Shown piece by piece: positions 1 to 4,780 of a stretch of DNA of 12,880 nt. The stretch comes from JANRKH01 sp033763595. Its GTDB lineage: Bacteria > Pseudomonadota > Alphaproteobacteria > Rickettsiales > Rickettsiaceae. The translations under genes and the position numbers were made by a program. The notes beneath the pieces were generated by a model that saw only the letters and a program-made list of their open reading frames with translations, was not told the origin of the DNA and searched no databases. Location of the stretch: the NCBI GenBank assembly GCA_033763595.1, contig JANRKH010000058.1, positions 1 to 12,880 of the forward strand. Direction: 5' to 3'. Positions within the stretch are counted from its first letter, which is position 1; the number at the start of each line of letters is the position of its first letter.

Positions 1-1
1 T

Positions 2-871
2 AAACTCATACTTGCTTATTTAGGAAAAGCAAAAACTCTTCAAAAGACAATAGAAGATGATAGATTGCTTAGTACAAAAACTAGTTTTTCCTCTTTCTCT
101 AAAAAAACTAAAATTACTAAAGAAGAAAAACTAGTAAGAGAGCAACAAATATTAGATTGTTTAAATAAAGCCTATGAGATCTCACAGGATAAAAGCTTGC
201 TTGATGCAAATCAATTATCTCAAGATAATATTAATGCTATGAACGAGATGTTCAATGAGAGAAGTAAATTACTAGAAAAGTTCAAAGATCTATCTCATGA
301 AGTAAATGAACTCAAAAAAGATGGTATTGACGCTACTACGATTGATCAAAGTGTAAGTAATATCCAAGCAAAAAAAATTATAGAAGTAGTAGAAGCATCT
401 CCAGAACGAACAGAAGAGCAACAACTCAAATTAGAGTCATTAGACGCAACTCAAATAGTATTAGCGAAAAAACAAGTATCTCAAGAAGAAAAATTTAACG
501 AGCAAGAACAAATTATTGCCTCAGTAGTAGAAGATCAAGAATTGCTACCTGAATCACTCCAGATAACACAAAATCAATCTCCTATGTCTAACAATACATC
601 TGCAAAAGTACAGGCTGATCCAGCATCTCTGAAGCAAAATGATCCAAATAAAAAACAACCTCAAGCTAGCTCTAAAACATACACAATACAAGAACAAGCA
701 GAACAAATCACAAAGAAACACGGATCAAGGAGCTTAAGTAAGTCTATAGATATTTTTGATCCCAAAGATTCTGCTGAGCAAGACCAAGTAGAATCAGCAA
801 TCATAGAGCATTTATCACCATCCTTACTTGGCACAGCGGCACAAGAGTCGAGCGAGTTTGACAAAGGTTAG
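2..871 (+). CDS. Hypothetical protein, 3' part (5' end outside window), hydrophilic and probably coiled-coil
   Basis: The reading frame is open from base 2 with no stop, so the gene begins before the window; the TTG at 65 is an internal Leu codon rather than a convincing start. About 289 residues are visible, ending at TAG 869-871. They are very rich in Gln, Glu, Lys and Ser with almost no aromatic or hydrophobic runs. The visible N-terminal half (through about residue 130) has heptad-like spacing compatible with coiled coil, and the C-terminal half looks disordered. I see no catalytic motif, membrane segment or known domain. Composition resembles the orphan protein at 4781-6475, and proteins of this style are common as lineage-specific or secreted proteins in Rickettsiales, but that role is inference. 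The gene runs convergently toward the aldolase gene, with a degenerate copy of the dispersed repeat (911-1022) between them. The frame is certain; the function is unknown. Confidence 0.75.
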   Translation, partial: KLILAYLGKAKTLQKTIEDDRLLSTKTSFSSFSKKTKITKEEKLVREQQILDCLNKAYEISQDKSLLDANQLSQDNINAMNEMFNERSKLLEKFKDLSHEVNELKKDGIDATTIDQSVSNIQAKKIIEVVEASPERTEEQQLKLESLDATQIVLAKKQVSQEEKFNEQEQIIASVVEDQELLPESLQITQNQSPMSNNTSAKVQADPASLKQNDPNKKQPQASSKTYTIQEQAEQITKKHGSRSLSKSIDIFDPKDSAEQDQVESAIIEHLSPSLLGTAAQESSEFDKG

Positions 872-910
872 TCGCTGGGGAAACTTTACCAATATTAACT
901 AATAACAAAT

Positions 911-1022
911 AACAAATATCATTTTTGACTACCAAGCGTATATAAGCTTAGCACTTACCAACATAAGATAGGACTTCGCGTTACTTGCTCCTATTATCAC
1001 TTAATTCTTTGATCTGTCATTA
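911..1022 (+). repeat. Degenerate copy (D) of the dispersed ~105-bp inverted-end repeat
   Basis: The best-preserved part is GCTCCTATTATCACTTAAT at 987-1005, which matches copy B (6629-6733) at 15 of the 18 positions from CTCCTA onward. It is preceded by GGACTTCGCG, aligning with GGCTTCACTC of B. The left end AACAAATATCATTTTTGAC at 911 lines up with ACCAAATCCCATTTTTAAG of B. The inverted ends are eroded here. The copy fills the spacer between two convergent genes and touches the stop codon of the aldolase gene, so it could serve as a bidirectional transcript end; that is inference. Confidence 0.5.
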
Positions 1023-1748
1023 TTCGGTAAAGTTTTGTGTTCTAATTTTTCTAACCCAAGCGTCCCAGTCTCTTTTTCCAAGATTCTCTTCAAAGGAAAG
1101 TAAGTCATTTACTGATTTTATGCAGATTTCTTTATTCGGAGTAATAAGTTGCTCATTTTGAGAATGGCGAATTTGTGAAAGTGCAGCTATTTGAGTTTTG
1201 CATGCAAGCTGAAGGTGGTATGCATAAAACAAAGCCTCATATATTGTTTTTCCTGCATTGATAGATCCATGATTTCTCATGAGCATATTAAAATTTGCAC
1301 CAAGGTCAGATGCGATTTTTTCGCCTTGCTGTGTTTGTAGCGCGAGTGAATCATAATCATGATAGGACATTTTATTGTAGAAATGCAAAGCCCACTGACT
1401 TATTGGGAGAAGCCCTTCTTTATAAGCGCTCACAGCCACTATCTCTGGTGTATGTAAGTGAAATACAGTCTCAATATCGTGTCTATGCTTATATATTTGG
1501 CCGTGAATTATATAGCCAGTCTTATTATACTGATACTCCTGGCCTTCTAGCACGTTACCTTCAAAATCTGATCTTATTAATTTGTCATGACTGACCTCTT
1601 CGAATCTAAGTCCAAAAGGATAAATATAATAACTTTTGTCATCGGAGCTTTTTGAGGATAAATGTGTGTATGTATGGTCATCAAGTCCAAGATAAGCTAG
1701 TATTTGGTAGGCAAGTGCAAGTTCTTTCTTGATGAGATCATCTATCAT
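1020..1748 (-). CDS. Class II aldolase/adducin-family protein
   Basis: This 242-residue protein belongs to the zinc-dependent class II aldolase/adducin fold (FucA, AraD, RhaD relatives). Seen in sequence: THLS at residues 28-31, the zinc-ligand pair in HLHTPE (His97, His99), and MRNHG with the third ligand His160. Length fits single-domain members (about 210-260). Family enzymes cleave or epimerise sugar phosphates such as L-fuculose-1-phosphate or L-ribulose-5-phosphate, but Rickettsiales members are usually annotated only to family level, and I cannot assign a substrate. The start ATG at 1748 lies 6 bases after the fliE stop, with no strong Shine-Dalgarno sequence, so it is probably translated from the same transcript as flgB-flgC-fliE. 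A sugar enzyme at the end of a rod-gene operon is odd and may be positional only. Confidence 0.85.
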   Translation of the reverse strand: MIDDLIKKELALAYQILAYLGLDDHTYTHLSSKSSDDKSYYIYPFGLRFEEVSHDKLIRSDFEGNVLEGQEYQYNKTGYIIHGQIYKHRHDIETVFHLHTPEIVAVSAYKEGLLPISQWALHFYNKMSYHDYDSLALQTQQGEKIASDLGANFNMLMRNHGSINAGKTIYEALFYAYHLQLACKTQIAALSQIRHSQNEQLITPNKEICIKSVNDLLSFEENLGKRDWDAWVRKIRTQNFTE

Positions 1749-1754
1749 GGCATT

Positions 1755-2210
1755 CTATAGGCTCATGCTCCATATTTTTTCCCATGCAGCTTTTGCTTCG
1801 TCCTTTATTGCAACAATCGCAGATAAAAGACTTGTCGCTTTTGTATTTGCAGTCATTAGTTCCACAAGATTTGCGTCCCCTATAGCGGCTTTGCTAGCAG
1901 CTCGCTCTTGAGCTTTTAGAGTGCTACGTACATTATCAAGTGATTTAATCGCGTTTGATGCGAATACCGATCCGAAAGAATTATTTACAACATTCTGGGC
2001 TGCTTTCGAGAGAGAGATTCTATCCAGAATTTCCTTAGGTGTTAAATTTATAAAACTGTTAAAATTAGCTTTAGCAGTATTTTGTAATAGAGACTGAAAC
2101 TCGATCTGACCAACGGCTGATGCGCCGTTTTGTGTGATTTGCACATTATTACTTGCTTGCTTATATATATTAGCAGCAATTCCTATAGGAAAATTTACAG
2201 AATCAGACAT
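1755..2210 (-). CDS. fliE: Flagellar hook-basal body complex protein FliE
   Basis: The protein has 151 residues. FliE links the MS ring to the proximal rod and is exported by the flagellar type III system. The diagnostic part is the C-terminal half (residues 75-151): an amphipathic helix leading to GDANLVELMTANTKATS and a terminus WEKIWSMSL that matches the family's closing pattern (E-V-M-x-A ... Y-x-E-I-M-x-M). The N-terminal ~50 residues are poorly conserved, as usual, and make this member longer than the ~100-110 residues common elsewhere. The ATG at 2210 follows the flgC stop by 4 bases, and the AGG of the last Arg codon of flgC sits 8 bases upstream as a Shine-Dalgarno core, so the two are translationally linked. 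The order flgB-flgC-fliE is the classic proximal-rod operon, which supports the call where similarity is weak. Confidence 0.88.
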   Translation of the reverse strand: MSDSVNFPIGIAANIYKQASNNVQITQNGASAVGQIEFQSLLQNTAKANFNSFINLTPKEILDRISLSKAAQNVVNNSFGSVFASNAIKSLDNVRSTLKAQERAASKAAIGDANLVELMTANTKATSLLSAIVAIKDEAKAAWEKIWSMSL

Positions 2211-2214
2211 TTAT

Positions 2215-2688
2215 TTACCTCATTAAATCAAGAGTTTTATCGATCATTTGCTTTGAAATTTCTATCATACCTAAATTTGCTTCGTAAGATCTTTGTGCTT
2301 CAGTTGCATCAGCTTTTTCAATAATTTTACTCACATTTGGTAATTTCACATAACCTGCTTCATTCGCACCTGGATGACTTGGGTCATATTTCAATTTAAA
2401 ATCAGACTTATCGTAGCCATATTTTTTTATTTTTACCAATCTTGTCTTCTTATCTTTATCATAAATATTTTTAGCAAATATGACCTTTCTTTTGTAGGGA
2501 TTGCCACCAGGTTTAGTGGATGTTGAATCCTCGTTTGCAAGATTTTCTGCGGCAATCTTCAAACGTTCCGCTTGAAATTTATTGCCATGACCTGAGATTT
2601 CGATCGCTTTTAACAGCCCATCTTCAATGGCATGAGCGCTTGCAAAACAAAAAAATATTGCGATAAAAAAGATACTAGCTTTCTTCAT
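2215..2688 (-). CDS. flgC: Flagellar basal-body rod protein FlgC with an apparent N-terminal signal peptide
   Basis: The protein has 157 residues from the ATG at 2688 and is a proximal-rod subunit. Family hallmarks: the N-terminal rod motif AAENLANEDST (46-54), the FlgC-specific YDPSHPGANEAGYVKLPNV (101-119), and the C-terminal helix RSYEANLGMI ... KQMIDKTLDLM (133-156). Unusually, residues 1-20 form a textbook Sec signal: MKK, a hydrophobic core, and ASAHA followed by Ile-Glu, giving a likely cleavage after Ala20. Rod proteins normally leave through the flagellar type III apparatus without a cleavable signal. A longer start at 2730 exists but would overlap flgB by 35 bases, and its extra 14 residues are not FlgC-like. 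The chosen start lies 7 bases after the flgB stop. Family assignment is firm; the role of the leader is open. Confidence 0.92.
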   Translation of the reverse strand: MKKASIFFIAIFFCFASAHAIEDGLLKAIEISGHGNKFQAERLKIAAENLANEDSTSTKPGGNPYKRKVIFAKNIYDKDKKTRLVKIKKYGYDKSDFKLKYDPSHPGANEAGYVKLPNVSKIIEKADATEAQRSYEANLGMIEISKQMIDKTLDLMR

Positions 2689-2695
2689 ATATCTA

Positions 2696-3094
2696 TTATT
2701 TTTTGCCAAGCACAGTTTTATGAAGCTCAAGATTTGCTTGATAAGCCTTTAATGCTGTATAATATTTCGTTTTATTGTCAGATGCAGCAAGTGCTTCTCT
2801 AGCAAGATCAATATCATTTCCATTAGGCTTAACATCCGTATCTTTACGTTCCTTTGCTCTAAATTTAATTTTAGGCTTTAGTCCTGCGATATGGCCAGAG
2901 TTAGTAACTGCAAGAGAAATTTGGTTTGGATTAATGTAGGATGATTTTATCATCTCGGCAAAATCTTTAGGTATTTTTATATCCTCAGCTTTTTTGCCGG
3001 GAGTATTAGCATTCGCTATATTTTCAGCGATTTTTTCTTGCCTTGCTACTCCATAATGCATAAAAGCCTCTAATGCTGCATTCGTAACGCTCAT
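2696..3094 (-). CDS. flgB: Flagellar basal-body rod protein FlgB
   Basis: This 132-residue protein has the normal FlgB length (about 110-140). FlgB is the first proximal-rod subunit. Visible hallmarks are the N-terminal rod motif (residues 14-35) with EKIAENIANANTPGKKAED, where the ANxANANTP core is the FlgB/FlgC/FlgG signature. There is a mid-protein NDIDLAREALAASDNKTKYY (93-112; canonical N-x-V-x-L-E-x-E), and a C-terminal helix ALKAYQANLELHKTVLG. Unlike its neighbour FlgC it has no signal peptide. It is the first gene of the minus-strand unit flgB-flgC-fliE-aldolase. A TATAAT-like box lies 30 bases upstream on the minus strand (3124-3129). csrA is transcribed divergently across a 223-base spacer that contains a repeat copy. 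Confidence 0.93.
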   Translation of the reverse strand: MSVTNAALEAFMHYGVARQEKIAENIANANTPGKKAEDIKIPKDFAEMIKSSYINPNQISLAVTNSGHIAGLKPKIKFRAKERKDTDVKPNGNDIDLAREALAASDNKTKYYTALKAYQANLELHKTVLGKK

Positions 3095-3123
3095 AAAATA
3101 TCTTTATTATTTATTAATCTTGT

Positions 3124-3129
3124 ATTATA
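3124..3129 (-). promoter_or_regulatory. Possible -10 box for the flgB operon
   Basis: On the minus strand TATAAT is a perfect sigma70 -10 match, about 30 bases before the flgB ATG. No good -35 hexamer lies 16-18 bases further upstream, so this is a weak prediction. I see no sigma28 or sigma54 consensus in the spacer either. Confidence 0.3.
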
Positions 3130-3165
3130 GTTTTTTTGGCATCAGAAATAATACAAATCCAAATG

Positions 3166-3260
3166 CAAGAATTAAATACTACCATGTCTTTGTTCGCTTT
3201 AGCTAACATATTGCATGCTTCTTTATTGACTCATAGTATTATTTAATTCTTGGACATGGT
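3166..3260 (+). repeat. Copy A of the dispersed inverted-end repeat, between flgB and csrA
   Basis: ACCATGTC at 3181-3188 is the exact inverted complement of GACATGGT at 3253-3260. Inside lies the family core TAGTATTATTTAAT at 3234-3247, preceded by GCTTC at 3217-3221, in the same order as in copy B. In addition CAAGAATTAAATACTA (3166-3181) pairs with TAGTATTATTTAATTCTTG (3234-3252) apart from a 3-base gap, so two nested foldbacks are possible. The copy sits in the divergent flgB/csrA spacer and may influence either transcript. Confidence 0.65.
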
Positions 3261-3317
3261 CTAATATCTTAGATGCTCCAGTAAATTACCAAACAATAAA
3301 AAAAATTCCAGTATTTT

Positions 3318-3548
3318 ATGCTTTACATAACAAGAAAAGAGGGTGAGTTCGTCATCATAAATAATGATATTAAAATTCACGTTATCGAAATAAAAGGAGG
3401 TAGAGTGAAGATTGGATGCGATTTCCCCACTGATACAACAATATTAAGAGGAGAGTTACATCAGAAAATCTCTGATGTAAATAAATCATCATTAGATGGT
3501 TTTCATACGTTTGAAAGCAAGACTACTTCTGAATCTCAAGGCGAATAA
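3318..3548 (+). CDS. csrA: Carbon storage regulator CsrA
   Basis: The protein has 76 residues; CsrA is a dimeric RNA-binding protein that binds GGA motifs near ribosome binding sites and alters translation or mRNA stability. The sequence begins MLYITRKEGE, matching canonical MLILTRRVGE, and continues through KGGRVKIGCDFP (27-37). The RNA-contacting Arg6 and Arg44 are in their family positions; Arg7 is replaced by Lys, and the usual SVHREE stretch reads TILRGE. The last ~20 residues form a Ser/Glu-rich tail beyond the ~60-residue core. The ATG at 3318 gives the canonical N-terminus, which is part of the RNA-binding surface, so the start is secure. csrA faces away from flgB; in many bacteria csrA is located with flagellar genes and controls motility, and the position here suggests the same. 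Confidence 0.93.
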   Translation: MLYITRKEGEFVIINNDIKIHVIEIKGGRVKIGCDFPTDTTILRGELHQKISDVNKSSLDGFHTFESKTTSESQGE

Positions 3549-3591
3549 TCTAAGGCAAATCGACTAGAGAATTGGATGTTGCACAAAAACT

Positions 3592-3655
3592 ATATCTGTC
3601 ACTCTTTGTAGCAATACTAAACATATTCCAAGTAGCGCCTAGCTATATCAGATAT
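3592..3655. repeat. Short inverted repeat in the csrA-rsfS spacer
   Basis: ATATCTG at 3592-3598 is the exact inverted complement of CAGATAT at 3649-3655, with a 50-base loop. It lies between the convergent csrA and rsfS genes. There is no T-run typical of an intrinsic terminator, and similarity to the dispersed repeat family is not convincing. The rest of the 3549-3707 spacer shows nothing recognisable. Confidence 0.3.
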
Positions 3656-3707
3656 CTTGTAATTGTATAATAAATTTTGACGAAGCAATTACCAAGGCTA
3701 ACTTTGT

Positions 3708-4052
3708 TTATGTATTTTTGCTATTTTTTTTAACCCATAATTCTTCTATCTTCACCCTTTCTCTAGCCTCGGGGTGAAAAATATGAATAATGATATCTCC
3801 GCAATCAACAAGCGTCCATTCTGATTGACCAAGACCTTCAAGGCCAACATTTATATTAGTATTCGTTTTGATCTCAGTGCTCACAAAATCAGCAATCATG
3901 GCTACGTTTTTCACAGATTTTCCACTCGCGATAATTATATATTTGGCAAGTGGTATTTTATCGCCAAGGTCGATAACCGATATATTCTGAGCTTTCTTGT
4001 CTTCGAGCAAGTTAATTATGTAATTTTTTAATTCTTCTACTTCTTTAATCAT
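3708..4052 (-). CDS. rsfS: Ribosomal silencing factor RsfS (Iojap/DUF143 family)
   Basis: The protein has 114 residues, the usual family length. RsfS binds ribosomal protein uL14 on the large subunit and blocks subunit joining when nutrients are low. The sequence shows DLGDKIPLAKYIIIASGKS (28-46), GLEGLGQSEWTLVDCGD (70-86) and the signature IIIHIFHPEARERVKIEELW (87-106), all in canonical order. The ATG at 4052 gives a standard N-terminus. In many alphaproteobacteria rsfS neighbours nadD and rlmH; here neither is adjacent. The gene converges with csrA and is divergent from the bolA-family gene. Confidence 0.94.
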   Translation of the reverse strand: MIKEVEELKNYIINLLEDKKAQNISVIDLGDKIPLAKYIIIASGKSVKNVAMIADFVSTEIKTNTNINVGLEGLGQSEWTLVDCGDIIIHIFHPEARERVKIEELWVKKNSKNT

Positions 4053-4056
4053 TTAT

Positions 4057-4084
4057 TTGCTAGTTTCAATTATTTTGTTATAAT
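4057..4084 (+). promoter_or_regulatory. Candidate sigma70 promoter upstream of the bolA-family gene
   Basis: TTGCTA at 4057-4062 (4 of 6 to TTGACA) is separated by 16 bases from a perfect TATAAT at 4079-4084. A start near 4091 would give a leader of about 145 bases before the bolA ATG. That leader begins beside a 12-base perfect palindrome, CTTGATATCAAG (4100-4111). The promoter is a sequence match only. Confidence 0.4.
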
Positions 4085-4236
4085 ACTGGGGATCAAGACC
4101 TTGATATCAAGATATTTGTCTGATGCAAGCCTGGAGCAAGAGAATTCTAGGATATAGAATTTTACATTCAAAAGGCAACCACGCATTATAGGCATTATGT
4201 CTTGTAAAATCTATTAAAATTTGAGTATGTATAATT

Positions 4237-4464
4237 ATGGCAGTGACGCAAGATGAGCTTAAGAATATTTTACAAGAGAAATTTCCTGAGGCAGAGATTA
4301 TACTTGAAGATTTAGCAGGTGATCAGGATCATTATAGCCTTTACATTAAAGATAATTCATTTGCGGGAAAGTCTGTTATGACGCAGCATAAAATGGTGAA
4401 AGACGCGCTTAAAACTGTTCTGAGTACTAAATTGCATTCTATTACTATTAAAACATTGTCGTAA
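4237..4464 (+). CDS. BolA-family protein (IbaG/BolA2-like)
   Basis: The protein has 75 residues, typical of the short BolA class. BolA proteins adopt a KH-like fold and partner with monothiol glutaredoxins in iron-sulfur trafficking. Seen: the helix TQDELKNILQEKFP (4-17), DLAGDQDHYSLYIKDNSFAGKS (25-46), where the canonical D-x-S-[DG]-x-C/D-G-x-x-F region falls, the segment MTQHKMVKDAL (48-58), and the conserved C-terminal LHSITIKT with invariant His67. The H-x-x-V pattern and short length favour the IbaG/BolA2 branch over classic BolA. No glutaredoxin gene lies next to it, unlike in many alphaproteobacteria, where a monothiol glutaredoxin gene follows. The ATG at 4237 gives the expected N-terminus. 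Confidence 0.9.
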   Translation: MAVTQDELKNILQEKFPEAEIILEDLAGDQDHYSLYIKDNSFAGKSVMTQHKMVKDALKTVLSTKLHSITIKTLS

Positions 4465-4491
4465 AATATAAAATAGAGCACTCATACAATC

Positions 4492-4520
4492 TTGACATTT
4501 TGAGTAATAATTGATAAACA
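4492..4520 (+). promoter_or_regulatory. Possible promoter upstream of tRNA-Gln
   Basis: TTGACA at 4492-4497 is a perfect -35 hexamer. The -10 at 17 bases spacing (TAAACA, 4515-4520) is poor, and an alternative GATAAA needs a 15-base spacer. If used, the primary transcript would carry repeat copy C in its leader before the tRNA. No better promoter is visible closer to the tRNA. Confidence 0.25.
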
Positions 4521-4575
4521 TACCAAAATTTCCGACTTTGCGCTCAAAGAATTTGTTTAGGTAGCGCATAAGCTT

Positions 4576-4681
4576 ATACTAAATCTCATGGAACTAAATA
4601 ATACTAGGAGCAAGGAAATAATGCTACTATACGGTCTTTGGCAAAAAGCTAGAAGAAAGTAGTGAAAAATGGGATTTGTAT
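4576..4681 (-). repeat. Copy C of the dispersed ~105-bp repeat, inverted, just upstream of tRNA-Gln
   Basis: The left end ATACTAAATCTCA (4576-4588) differs at two positions from the ATACCAAATCCCA end of copy B, and the right end is TGGGATTTGTAT (4670-4681). Compared with the reverse complement of copy B the whole element aligns end to end. This includes ACTAAATAATACTA (4593-4606) followed by GGAGCAAGG, GCTACTA, and GAAAAATGGGATTTG before the right end. It ends 22 bases before the tRNA. Confidence 0.75.
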
Positions 4682-4703
4682 TTGTGGCCGAATTTGGAGA
4701 TTT

Positions 4704-4778
4704 TGGGGCGTCGCCAAGTGGTAAGGCAACGGTTTTTGGTACCGTCATTCGTTGGTTCGAATCCAGCCGCCCCAGCCA
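4704..4778 (+). tRNA. tRNA-Gln, anticodon TTG, CCA encoded
   Basis: The cloverleaf folds by hand. The acceptor is TGGGGCG (4704-4710) paired with CGCCCCA (4768-4774), with discriminator G4775 and CCA at 4776-4778. The anticodon stem ACGGT/ACCGT closes a TTTTGGT loop giving anticodon TTG, with G at position 37. The T stem GTTGG/CCAGC closes TTCGAAT, and the D arm contains AAGTGGTAAGG. A TGGGGCG acceptor with this loop is characteristic of bacterial tRNA-Gln(UUG). The CCA is followed after 2 bases by the stop codon of the opposite-strand gene, so there is no room for a terminator before the two transcripts run into each other. Confidence 0.97.
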
Positions 4779-4780
4779 GC

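Noticed and set aside
1295..1594. 99-codon plus-strand frame
   Set aside because: Antisense shadow of the class II aldolase gene.
2689..2730. Upstream start giving FlgC 14 extra residues
   Set aside because: It overlaps the end of flgB by 35 bases, and the extra residues would place a polar stretch before a clear signal peptide; the ATG at 2688 fits better.
4079..4170. Possible fifth copy of the dispersed repeat
   Set aside because: ATAATACTGGGG and CTGGAGCAAGAGAA resemble parts of copy C, but there are no matching inverted ends and the order does not align along the element.
4357..4569. 70-codon minus-strand frame over the bolA end
   Set aside because: Mostly antisense to bolA, with no recognisable similarity.
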